A stretch of 64,000 nucleotides of DNA, taken from NCBI RefSeq assembly GCF_001625215.2, contig NC_030382.2, positions 30,738,610-30,802,609 on the forward strand. The letters are read 5' to 3'. A model generated the notes under the pieces. It saw only the letters and a program-made list of their open reading frames with translations, made no database searches and was not told where the DNA came from. Made by a program: the position numbers and the translations under genes. Below, one piece after another: positions 1 to 10,987 of this stretch. This DNA is from Daucus carota subsp. sativus (Eukaryota > Streptophyta > Magnoliopsida > Apiales > Apiaceae). The stretch's first letter is position 1; every line of letters starts with the position of its first letter.

Positions 1-530
1 AAGGATGGCTTAGATGGAGGGGTGCCACAGGGATGTTGTGTGACAAAGGTGTACCTATGAAATTAGAGGGCGAATTCTATGAATAGCAGTCAAACCTACA
101 TTATTGTACGGTTACAAGCGTTGGCCTTTTGAGAGAAGCTCAAGGACATAAGTTACACACAACAACAAATGTGTATGTTTTTGTGGATTTGTTGGCCCAC
201 AGTAGTTAATCATATACCAAATGATGTCTTCATACGAGGTTTAAACATGGCGTCTATTTCTATGAAAATGATCATACGAGAAGGACGATTGAGATGTTAT
301 GGACATGTCAGGCGAAGACAAATAATCCTAGTTAGAAGGATCAACAACATATCGGTTAGGGGAAAAGAAAGAGGGGTAAACCAAGGAGGACGTGGGCTAA
401 TCAACAAAGCTAAAAAATGGAGGCCTTAAGTCTCACAGGTGTCATGACTTTAGATAGGCTAATTGGCGACACCGTATTGGGGTGGTTGAGTCCTGTCCTA
501 GTGGTCTACGGTGGGTAGGTCGTACAACTT
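1..530 (+). mobile_element. 3' remnant of a LINE (non-LTR retrotransposon) reverse transcriptase
   Basis: Frames around 80-430 read the typical C-terminal tail of plant LINE reverse transcriptases: a 'KPTLLYG'-like stretch near 90-115, then 'IREGRLRCYGHVRRR' (about 274-318), equivalent to the common 'LRWFGHVQRR' motif, followed by a basic tail ending at 429. The text after it (gtcatgactttagatagg and onward) resembles the usual 3' end of these elements. Frameshifts and an absent upstream RT domain, at least within the window, mark it as a dead fragment. The family assignment comes from motif recognition only. Confidence 0.72.
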
Positions 531-556
531 TTTATACATACTAGTATATCTTTTGT

Positions 557-1118
557 ATGCGAGTAGTGTATGTTCAAACTCTTTCAATTTCCATACACCA
601 TAAACTTAATTTTCTTTCTATCCACCCTACTAAAACCAATCAATTCTTCCCTCTGTCCCGAAAGCAATTTCAAATAAAGCCTTTAACTCCTTCACAAAAA
701 CCTAAAACAGGGAGTGGTTTGACCAAAATTCTTTCTTGGCCACTGAACTCATTAATATATACTCTCATCTTAACCAACTTCAATGAGTAACATGTTTGCT
801 AAGATTGCTCGAATGACCGGGTTGTTTAGATTGCGATATTTTACATGTTATCATTGAAGGTTAATGGTGAGGAGGTTTTGAATCTTTATAGGAGGACGAA
901 TACTATTGGAGTTTGTTCTATAAGTACATGTGCTTAAGGCTTGTTTTGTTGGAAAGGGGTTGAGTAGGGGAAGGATGTTCATGCGCAAATTTACTACAAT
1001 AATTATGACTACTTTAGTGGATGTGCACGCCAAAGTTGGGTTATGCATAATGGTTGGATCATTTGGACGATTATGGTTGGTTCAATTAGATAATTTTGTT
1101 GTCTTCTTTCTCCTGTGA
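557..1118 (+). pseudogene. Degenerate PPR-like gene fragment
   Basis: The frame 930-1118 reads 'LKAC..GLSRG......LVDVHAKVG', which matches the pentatricopeptide consensus 'LKAC..l..G...H..i...g......LVDMYAKCG'. Just upstream, in other frames, 'VNGEEVLNLYRRTNTIGVC' (about 862-920) resembles the preceding PPR helix pair. Several frameshifts and stops separate the pieces. The open stretch from 557 could be the old N-terminus, but that is a guess. PPR proteins bind organellar RNA; nothing suggests this copy is functional. Confidence 0.4.
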
Positions 1119-1130
1119 TCTTCATTTGAT

Positions 1131-2607
1131 CATATTGCTCTATGACCGTTGTGTTTTCATACTGTTTACAAGGTCATACAAGTTTGACTAATGGACGTTA
1201 ACAAGAGGGGTACTGTAGACTGTAGTAGGCAGGAAATGACACAATAGTATACTTTACCAACTGGAAGCCGAAAGTATAAGAAGTAACATTTGGAAAAACC
1301 AATCCTACGAGAAAGCCACTAGAATTTCTCTTAATAATATCTTCGTAAGATACCTCCCTTAGCCAAGCTTGGTAAGAAAAGTTTGCAAAAAACATTATTA
1401 CCTGCCTAGAGGTAAATGTAACCATACATTAAGGGATCCTCTTAAAAGGAAAAAGTATACTAAGTTTCTCAAATGTTATTTCAGGCTAACACCACGCTGG
1501 TTATAGGCCTGATGGATCCCTTTAACTACTGCTCCAAAAGGAAATATGTTTCGGAGTATGCCGGGACCATTAGAATCTAGATACCTGGAGCAAAATAGGA
1601 AATTTGAAAGGTTGCAGCTTGAGCTCCAAAGCTCAGGTTGGAGGGCAGGACTACTGGCCTATCTTGACATCTATATATCATTCATATCTTTGATGTGGGT
1701 AGACTAACGAAGTGTTAGTAAAGGAAATCAGCTAGCCTCCTAAACTATTATACACTCAAATCCACTACAAACATATTTGTTTTACCTATCCACGGTTCTC
1801 ACTCTTCAAGATACAAGTGATCACGAATTGCGAACTCTCCCTTGGTGAAAATGAAAGGCAAAAATTGGCAGTCAGCACAGAAATGAACAAAGGAGGAATT
1901 TTCAGTGGCGGGATACAACTTATTGTATAATAAACATTTGGCTTCCTTCTCTTCCACTCCATCAAGGTCGTGAGTTGGACATAAGTTTAAACTCTGTTTA
2001 TTATGGGAGTTTGATAGGGAAGATATTGAACACATTGTCTTCACTAGTTCATTCATTGTGGCTGCTACAGTTTGAATTTTACTTTTTTGAATATCCATTT
2101 GGATTGGACGTGTTGCAAGACAGAGTACAATGTTTTAGTGCATCAAATCCAACTTAAAAGTATCTCTAAACAATGCTCTTAAAATCTTGTATTTGACTAT
2201 ATGATCAAAGTAATTGTGCACTTCAATAAGTCAATGTAACGAATTCTTCCTTCAGTTATTGGACTAAAGGTCTTCAATATTACACAATCAAGCACATACA
2301 ATGTACTTTCTTATTATTTCACATAACGATGCAGTGCAGATGTAAATCTGTTCATTTAACCTTCTAAACTACATCCGTGGCAGGTCTCGATAGTTCTCTT
2401 ATACAGTTATACAACACATAAGTAGGCCTCTTTTGTGCATTCTTTATGCATAAAGCAAACTACTTGCAAGAGGAAGACACGTTTGATTAGACCAACATAT
2501 ATCCGAATCACTCTGTTACCATAGTGTATGTGCCCGAAATTGTAGCTCTAACAAGTGCGTTTACACAAATGGTACTAGAAATAAAAATGATAAAGTGAAC
2601 TTGTAGC
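1131..2607. other. Unassigned stretch left of the RIK-like exons
   Basis: No gene could be assigned. If the RIK-like gene continues beyond the left edge, this would be its intron 2. One + frame from about 1530 to 1706 is open and non-repetitive ('RYLEQNRKFERLQLELQSS' within it) and looks protein-like, but I do not recognise the family. A minus frame 2098-1799 is also open without recognisable motifs. Confidence 0.3.
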
Positions 2608-2619
2608 CTACAATCTTAC

Positions 2620-3618
2620 TTGATTAATCTTTTGAACCAAAGTGACAGCATGCTGTTGCAAGGAAGGTGTCAAGAGCTGTTGAGTTGTATTTATGGCCGA
2701 AACAGCTTGTAGCATCGGAGATCCTACATTTCCCAAGGGAATAACCCCAGGTACTGCTGAGATAAAGGATTCAGCAGGTTGATCCCACTTCCGTTTTCTC
2801 CTAAAAACGAACATATATTATATCATAACATGAGATAGTATTAGTAGCAAGTAATATCAAAAATCTATACTATACTATAATAAGCCAACATGAGTATAAT
2901 TTGTAGTCGTACAAATTTTTGGTTTGGTCATGTTCTTTTGGTTTAGTACTCTCTTTATATAACTAGAAGTCAACGGCATATGGAGGTCTATTACTCTTTT
3001 ATTAAACAATTTCAAATACTAAAAACACTCATGTATTACAAGACAAAAACTTTATTATTATCCTCTTAAATATAATTTATAATTAGTTGAAAAAAAAGAA
3101 AATACTATTAATAACATATATTAATACTAAAAATACTTATAAATAGATGTTGCAATTCATTAATATTAAAATATTAAGATAATTTTATAATTTAAATTAT
3201 AAACAATGAATTATGAATTACATACTCGCCCGTGCTTGGCCTAGTATTATTATAAGAAACAAACTGACATAAACTAGACTAAGAGAGTTAAAGTCCCTGA
3301 TTTTCCTAATAATAGCCAAATTAAAGGTCTGAAATATAGTGAGTCTAGGCAATTTGATATGAAAATGCCCTAGGCATTTCAAACGGAGCCATAGGCATTT
3401 CCAAAATCAAGTTATTTTGCCTGAAAGCGTATATAGATAGATTTCTGAAATGATAATAATATATTAATATGATAATTAAATTATTCGAAAGTCATACATA
3501 TAAATCATCAAGAACATTATAAATTAGGGTTTAAAGAGGGGGGGAGGGAGGGTGGGAGGGAGCGAGACCTTTGCTTGGTTGAAGAAGACTGCGCAGGGGG
3601 GCAATCGTCCTCAGTCAT
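2620..3618 (-). CDS. RIK: RIK-like KH-domain protein, first two exons only
   Basis: Two exons can be joined. Exon 1 is 3618-3569 (starts M-T-E-D-D, ends AG before a GT donor). Exon 2 is 2800-2620 (acceptor TTTTTAG, ends before GTAAGA). The joined reading has 77 codons: a short N-terminus, then 'RRKRKWDQPAESFISAVPG', a glycine/valine-rich linker and 'LVQKINQ'. This matches the N-terminus of plant RIK (the KH/splicing-factor-like protein that interacts with ROUGH SHEATH2/AS1). In the family the KH domain follows directly, but no KH-like exon is visible in the 2.6 kb to the left edge. Either intron 2 exceeds 2.6 kb and the gene runs out of the window, or this is a truncated copy. Confidence 0.6.
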
Positions 3619-3758
3619 AATGATGAATTTGATTTGAAGAGCAGAGCTCCTTGATTTTGCTTCGATTTACTTTGCCTTCTGGTGTATCTATGTCTGGACT
3701 CTCTACCTAATTCTTCTTCCTGCCAGGAGAAACCAAATCCAGAAAATAACAAATACTA

Positions 3759-4000
3759 CTCCCCGAGTCCCCGTTTTTTTTTACATGACAGCTTTGACTT
3801 TTGTAACACATTTTTAAGTGCTTTGACTGGATAGTTAAAAATATTATTTTTTGAAATTTTTTTTCCTAAATAAAAATTTTGATTATATACTATTATTCAG
3901 AAAAAGAAATTTTAAAAAATAATATTTTTAACTACCCGGTCAAAACACTTAAAAGTGTGTGCCAAAAGTCAAAACGTCATATATAAAAAAATAGAGGGAG
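3759..4000. mobile_element. Stowaway-like MITE (fold-back)
   Basis: Starts ctccccgag and ends gagggag, with TA on both sides (3757-3758 and 4001-4002). The two halves are near-complementary: 'tgactttt..aacacat..taagtg.tttgac' on the left pairs with 'gtcaaaacacttaaaagtgtgtgccaaaagtca' on the right, so the transcript would form one long hairpin. It sits about 140 bp upstream of the RIK-like start codon. Confidence 0.6.
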
Positions 4001-4002
4001 TA

Positions 4003-4655
4003 AAATTTAAAAATATAAACCAAGACAATCAGGTTGTCCGAAAAAATATTTCAATAAAATCAAAATCAACCCAAATAAGTACTTTTAATTTAATTTCTCT
4101 TTTGCTGAAATTTCATTTTAAAAATAGTCATTCAACGAAAAATCGAATATATAAAATTTGATATTAATATAGTAATTTTTTGACTTTGATTACCCAATTA
4201 CAAGTTGAGGATAAGTTCACTTATCGGATTGCAAATTTATATTAATTCAGTTAGTTAATTGTAAGTTTATATTAATTCAATTAGTCAAGTGAAAAATTTT
4301 CAAGTTCAGTAACCCAGTTGTAAATTTTGAGTTAGTTTAGTGATGTTTTAGCCTATTAAGCAATACATATATACTTAAATGTAAATCCATAATTTAATTA
4401 AACAAAAACGGAAACATACAATAGAAAAAGAATGGATCATATATGATATCATTTAGATGTTGATAGAATAGAGCCAAATAAAAACTAAACTAGATAGATC
4501 ACAAGTCATTAATAACATATTAGAATAATAAACACGTCATTTTGACACCTTAATTTACAAATTTAAAAAGCATCCAGTATTCTAGATTATTATCAAATTA
4601 ACTGAGATTGTCTGAATATGTAGTGTTGGTAATTCACAATACAGACCAACACAAA
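4003..4655. other. AT-rich intergenic DNA
   Basis: Very AT-rich, with short repeated phrases (for example ttatattaattca-like at about 4237 and 4268) and no coding signal. It is the upstream region of the HSF-like gene. Confidence 0.5.
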
Positions 4656-4670
4656 GCATGCATGCATGCA
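4656..4670. promoter_or_regulatory. Tandem RY (CATGCA) elements
   Basis: The run gcatgcatgcatgca contains overlapping CATGCA motifs on both strands, 96 bp before the HSF-like ATG. RY elements bind B3 regulators (ABI3/FUS3/LEC2 class) in seed promoters. Occupancy here is inferred, not seen. Confidence 0.35.
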
Positions 4671-4766
4671 ATTGTAGTCTAACATTTAGTGCTTTTAGAA
4701 AAAAAAAAAAAATAGCATTCTTTGAATAAAGGAGTTCTTGGTGCTTCCTTTGCTAATTAAGAGCCA

Positions 4767-6880
4767 ATGGAAACTCAAGTAGAAATATTAAAGACTAACT
4801 TCTGTTCATGGAAAACTGAGATTTGGATCATGAAACAACAAGAGGAAAACATACAAAAAGCTTTGGCTTTCCTTAAAAAAAGCCTGCAAGCTACAGAAGA
4901 TAGGCAACAAAAAATGGAGAGCTTCCTAGCTCAGTCATCTGCTGACCCCAATTTCATTCCCAGGTTTATTCAACGACTGCTGGAAGAAGAAGAAGTCATG
5001 CGTTCTAATGGCAGTGTTAGTTGGTCTACGTCGACAATGTTGCCATTTCTGAAACCCAAACTTATGCAACTAAAAGGATTCAGAGAGATTGAAAGTCCTT
5101 TCTTGAGGAAAATGTATGAAATGGTAGATGATCCGGATACAAATGAAATCATATCGTGGAGTGTGTATGGGACAAGCTTTTTTATTCGAGACAAATTAAA
5201 TTTCAAAGGTCTGCTCTTACAATACTTTGGCCATGATACAATCAAGAATTTCACTAATTGTCTCAGTGCATATGTAAGTGTCAATTTTCTAAATATTTCT
5301 ACGCTGTCAACATGATTTAATGTTTATCCTAGATTGATCTGCTATAACTTTGGAGCATATATATGTCTGAAACATGTTTCGTGTCATAGTAATTGAAAAA
5401 ATTCATAAAACATAACCTGTCTGATGTTTATATGTCCTGATTCAAGCAGTTTCTGATTGATTAATGATTTACATCTTGCAATTGTTAAAAGGGTTTTAAG
5501 AGAGTAGATTCATTTCTCAATGAATACAAACAAGAAAAGTTTCAAAGAGGTCAGAAGCATATGCTAAAACACATCAAGAAAAGGCCCAGTAAATCAGATA
5601 CCATGAGGAATTTGCTAGAAGATATGGTGGCAGAGGTGAAAAGACTGAGAGATCATCAAGACATAGAGATAAAAAACGAGATTTTTAATTTGAAGCAGCA
5701 GGAGGAGAAAAGAAAGAACTGTTTGTCATCGCTTAAAGAATGCCTTGGACACGCTAAATGCAAGCTGATACAGATTAAAGAAAGCTCTGATTCAAGGAAT
5801 GTAAGTATTTTTTTCCTTCCTTGTCGCTGTACTTGCGAGAGAAGGCTGTAAGTTTATCAAACTTAATAGACTAATAACCCTGCGGACATTTTTATAATAA
5901 CTTAGAGATTTAGATTTTTTTTTAAAAGTGATTTTTGTTAGTTCCAATCTGATCTAGCGTTTAAATTAATAAATTTAACTTGTCCTTTTATAACTGCACT
6001 TTTTAAATCATACTATCTGTCCTTCTTGGATACTTTCTGATAAAATCACGGATGAATCCAGAGAAAAGAAGCAAGGCCATGGCTTGATCCATTTAAGAAC
6101 ATTGATAAACTGAAGATGGCTATGGAAAGAATGGAAGTTGATATTATGGATTTGGAATCAAACCATGAGGCCACAGCTCATTATCTGACTGGTTTAAAAG
6201 GCTACTTTCTTACTACAGAGTCTAGGCAACAAAAGATGGAGGTTCACATGGAAAAAACTTTAAGAATTTTCGGGTTTGATGATGAAGTTAGAAAGAAGCC
6301 TAGAGCAATGAAGCCACGACATCAAAAACTAACTAGAAGGCGCAGACCAGTTTCTGCAGCAAGCTCGGTGCAGTCCACATGCAGCCAGAATACGGTTTTG
6401 ACTTATCAACCAGAAACTAGCACACCATTAAATTCCAATGATATAGCATGGGCAAGAGAACTTGAGCTTGATATGAATATTGAGTCCGGGGAGCATGGAT
6501 TGGCAATTCATCATATTAACGAACAAAATGAAACGAAGCCTTCTGAAACTTGTTTAGAAAATTCTAATGACATGAACATGTGGGCTAGAGATCTTGAGGA
6601 CGAGTTAGCTTCTGAAGCAGAAATACATGAAACAAAGATTCATGTTTGGACAGAACATCCAAATGCTAAATTTGAATCATATAGTACGGGAAATTGTGAA
6701 CATGAAAATAAGTCAGCCACGACACTACATAATGATATGATTAAGAACTCAAGTACTCAGGCACCAGATTACCAAGTCCAAGAACAGATTAAAAAAGAAA
6801 ATTTCGGAGCAAGTGAAAGAAATTGTGATGATATTGATTTGTGGGTGAGTATAGTTGAGGGTGATGTTGTATTTGAGTAG
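4767..6880 (+). CDS. Divergent heat-shock-factor-like protein with three HR-A/B-like coiled coils
   Basis: Three exons: 4767-5273, 5492-5800 and 6062-6880, all phase 0, giving 544 aa. The intron at 5274 falls right after the tyrosine of the recognition-helix region, the usual HSF intron site. Residues about 111-206 are an HSF DNA-binding domain ('PFLRKMYEMVDDPDTNEIIS' through 'RGQKHMLKHIKKR'). Where HSFs have F-V-R-Q-L-N this protein has F-T-N-C-L-S (162-167), so the invariant base-contacting arginine is asparagine. An HR-A/B-like segment precedes the domain (24-78), another follows (210-265), and a third opens exon 3 (291-345); the first and third share '(D/S)RQQKME'. A basic NLS-like stretch lies at 349-368. 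Three W-containing acidic motifs (398-409, 441-453, 528-540) resemble class A AHA activation motifs. It may be a neofunctionalised HSF; DNA-binding specificity is uncertain. Confidence 0.85.
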
Positions 6881-9200
6881 AACATCGTGTAACAATTGGA
6901 AGTTAAATTTTGCTAGGCTGGCTTCCTACATAATCAGGATCTGTAGCTTCAAAACCTTGAATTCAGTGGCACGATCCCTTCAACTAGTTTCTACATCATG
7001 AATGTTGCGCTCTCACAGATGTGCCTTTCATATATTTTCCAACAAATATATCTAATTTCTTCAACCAGATTTAAAATAAGAGAGAGGATCCTGACATCCC
7101 ATCATCAGTGCAAGCAATAAATAACTAGAAGTATATGTGTGGGTACAGTGTAGTCTACCCAGTTGCTTTCACTTTGTACTAGTCTGGACCATCTGCTGTC
7201 CTCATAGGTTTTCACTATCTCAGTGTTCTTTTTCCTTTCCAATTTCTATGTAACAAAACCTATTCCCTGTATTATAAGTTCCTATGTGCAAAGTGATATG
7301 TTTTCGTAATAAACTTCCTACTTGTTATTTGGCAGTTTTCTTATAGAACAGTAAATTTTCATTACTGGCTGTTACAAGAGCAGTAAAACCTGTGCTCGAC
7401 TACAACAGCCAAACCAAGATGATTGCAGAGTTGCATAATGATACTCATAATTAATCCTTTTCTTCTCGATTATACGTATCATTATAAACCTATTCAAGTC
7501 AAACAAGAACCAGCAGCAGAACAATGTTAAGAAGCACGACTCAAAATACTGAACGAACATACTGTGCAATAGATTACTACAATTTACACATAATCCATCA
7601 GACAGCGCTTATATTTAAGTATTTCTCATCTATATGGAAGTCTAACTACTTAATTACCGACAATGTAAATAATTAAGCAAACTGAAAATACCAGGTCCAA
7701 TGAGAACATCACCAGCACTTTGGAAGGCAGTCAGAGTGTCTGATTCTCTGTAATGTACTTAGCAGAATCATTATTATCACATATAAAGTAAATGGAAGGG
7801 AACTTGAATTTTAGTATTCCTACAATAAACCTTCAGTCCGTACCAATTTAGAAATCTCTGTAATGTAAGTACTTAACAGAACTATTATTACAAAATATAA
7901 AGTTAATGGAAGAAAATTAATCAAATATCCTGGAATTAACATTCAATCAGTAGAAATCCTGAAATAGTGCAACTCATACTTCTAAGTTCTGATTTAACAG
8001 TACTCTTGAAGACATTTCTCCGTTTCTTAGTTCTCAATGAAATCTCATAGAAAATTCTATAAAACCATGTCACCAGATAGGGATGCTGCAGAAAAGGATC
8101 AAGTGCACCAATCAGCATCACACAATGCAATTAAATGAAGAGTGGATTTGATTTGCGGAACAAACCAACATTCAATGTGTCGCCTTTAAGATGTTTTAGA
8201 ACATGCATTGCCATTGCATCATAAAGATGAGATGTAGCATGAGATTGAAATCAGGATCGCGGAGTTCAGGAAGCTCTTCAGCACTAAGGTGCATGCCTAT
8301 AGAGAAAAGGAAATGGAGGAGGTGAGTGGTGGCCTTATGTGTATCAATAAGCATGTCCCAAATATACTTTCTTTGGCTTCACGTATAGTTTAAACTGTTC
8401 TGACTTCTGAGAACTTAAATTTTTAAGAAAGTACTTAAGGTCACCTTCTTTAAAGGTGGAACTTGATGCAACAATGACTTGATATGATTAATTTCTTCTA
8501 ACTCGATGCAGTGAGCCAGCAACAGTAAACCGACAATTGCTGTTAATAAATCAAGGAGACGGTTGTTTCATAGTTAACGAGTCATACGTTATTATTCCAT
8601 CCCAATTCTCAGTCACGATCCAAACGCTCACTACAACAATGTTATACAAAAAAATTATTTTGGCCCTATATTTGTGCCATAAAGTAAGTGAAGCCCATTT
8701 AAACTAATCGGAGTTTTGGGCCGTTCATCTAATTTTTGTGATGTGTCACGTGGCTTCTTTTTGTAATATCCAGGGTTCGTCTGGTCGAATTGTCCTGAAC
8801 TTGAATTTTGAATGATTGCTGAATTCTTAGCGATATAAATATAAAAGAATATATGATTTAGAATTTTCTATTATTTATTTTTTTAACATATTTTAGAAAA
8901 TTTTAAGAATGGATATTTCCAAAGAAATTAATATTATGAACTAAATGTGGAATCTCTTCTTGACACTTAAAGTGAATATTATTAATTAAATATTTAAATA
9001 AAGCTGTAACAAAATAATGGGCAAAGTAAGTCCCGTGTGAAGAAAACGATAGGCTAAGGTATTATGTTTATATTTATTTATTGTTGTGCACTAAGCCGGG
9101 AGTCTGCAGGGAAACGGCGGGAATACTGAGTGTAGTCGGACTGTGTAGATCATTAATTCATTAAATAATCTTCAAGTGGAGTAGTTACTACTTGACTGCT
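6881..9200. other. Intergenic region downstream of the HSF-like gene
   Basis: No complete gene seen. About 7,700-7,760 and 7,850-7,910 share a repeated phrase (ctctgtaatgta.gtacttagcagaa). A minus-strand exon-like piece starts after an acceptor (ctctatag) near 8304 and reads 'MHLSAEELPELRDPDFNLML' before a stop; a second open minus frame lies at 8130-7936. I do not recognise either. The rest is AT-rich. Confidence 0.3.
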
Positions 9201-9209
9201 ACATTAGAC

Positions 9210-9862
9210 TAGGGGTGATTGCGGTCCGGTTTGGTTCGGTTTGGAGGTAGAACCGGAACCAAACCATACATTAGCGGTTTTTTAAAATCTCAAACCAACC
9301 CATGACCCGCAAACCAATTAACCCGGACCAAGCGGTGCGGTTTTTGATGGTTCGGTTAAGCGGATTGATCGGTTTATAACTAAGGCTTATAATCAGAGAT
9401 GAGGATTCATGAATAATATTAGAAAATAAAGTATCATTTTGTCTCCATTTACACAATTTCACATAGTTAAATTAAAATAAAAAATTTAGTCTAATAAAAT
9501 GCATAAACTTGAATATTCGAAGTCGTGAATTACTGAATTGATATGACTCGTAGTTGGTATTGATAAGTTAAGTACCTAAACAACAACCTAACAAGTATAA
9601 ACTAAAAAATTAATATATTTATATAAAATTAATATTTTGTATATATATAATATTAAATATTTATATTGTATATATAGAAATATGCGGTTCGGTTTTATAA
9701 CGGGTTGGGTTAATATAAAACCGAAACCAACCCACAAACCACGGTTTTTTAAATTAGTCGAACCGAAACCGTAAACCTCATTTCGGTTTCGGTTTGGATT
9801 GGATTAATATCGGATTGGGTTATGCGGATTTTGCGGTTTAAACCAGACCGTGATCACCCCTA
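9210..9862. mobile_element. hAT-type MITE with 8-bp target duplication
   Basis: Begins taggggtgattgcggtccgg and ends ccgtgatcaccccta, so the terminal inverted repeat is roughly 25 bp with mismatches. Both sides carry cattagac (9202-9209 and 9863-9870), an 8-bp duplication as made by hAT elements. The interior is filled with (A)ACCGAACC / GGTTCGGTT motifs in both orientations, giving strong fold-back potential. No transposase. Confidence 0.8.
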
Positions 9863-10116
9863 CATTAGACCTTATACTTATTGAATTAAATAATCTTTAA
9901 TGTTAGTAAATCTTAACTAAATTTTATATTTTGTGTATTATATGTGTTGTTATTAAAAAAATTTCATGATCAAGATAATCTTGTTTATAAATTTATATTC
10001 GCTGTTCTGTAATTTTTGAATTTGTTGTCTCGTAATTCTGATCATCAAAAAACCTTAGCTAAAAACTGAGTTGACATACTAAAATTGAAAAATATAATCA
10101 ATAATCTTCAAAAAAT

Positions 10117-10449
10117 CACACTCCAACCGTAACCACCTATTGTCTATAATTTTTAGCTAACCTCTTATGATTATATTTATTGAACCTTATGGGCATGCAA
10201 GAAATCTATAAAAAAATTACACATCATTTATTAATGTATTAAACTCATATTTTCTATTTTTTTAAAAAAATATCCTATGTTGTGTTTATAACAATCTAAA
10301 TATTAACAACATACTATTTTTATATTATAACCAATCAATATAGTTAATACAATCGAAACATAATATCTTATAGGGCTCAACAAATTTTATATAATATTTT
10401 ACGCATCCAATTTATCCGACGATTATATCCAATCTCGTTGAAAATGCTC
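10117..10449. mobile_element. Tourist-like MITE, reversed copy
   Basis: Ends with ttgaaaatgctc followed by tta, the reverse complement of the 'gagcattttcaac' end of the element at 21960-22355; the interior shares the same phrases (tttataacaatctaaat, acatcatttattaat, tctataatttttagc) in reverse orientation. The left end is degraded. Confidence 0.55.
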
Positions 10450-10987
10450 TTACAGTGTATATCGATCTAGCAGGTTTATACCAAAGTTTTGAATTAATAA
10501 TATAATTTTATTATAAAAAAATATTAAAAATTTGAATTAAATAAATATGCTTGATATATAAAGATTTTTATTAGGGTGTCTATCCTATGTTTCTCACTGA
10601 ACCCCTCCGACACAACCCAATACTTTTTTTTTTAAAGGCAAACCCAATACTTAATAAACGAGTATGAAGGGGAAACAAAATGTGCGATTAATTAGAAATC
10701 CGACATAATATTTTAAATTCATAAACTATAATTTAAAAATAACATAAGTTATTCTTATTATTTCGTAAAAAACTGGTTTAAATATAAGCGGATAAAAAGC
10801 GGAAACAACCGCAGAACAGAGTAGAGATAAAGTGAAAAAGCCAAGGAAGAAGCTGCTCGCTCCCTCCACAGCTAAAGGTTAGTGATGGAAATGAGAGACT
10901 TTTTTCCCTGAATTTTTTATTATTTTGAAGTAATTTACAACACTGGTAACATGAGAAAACTTGAATCTTTGTCTTGTGCCAACAGTT
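10450..10987. other. Upstream region of the polygalacturonase gene
   Basis: AT-rich without a gene. A poly-T run lies at about 10625. The stretch 10800-10880 is less AT-rich and probably holds the transcription start and 5' leader, though no clear TATA box can be singled out. Confidence 0.35.

Noticed and set aside
10961..10987. Upstream start for polygalacturonase
   Set aside because: The frame is open but begins with TTG; plants start at ATG, so 10988 was used.
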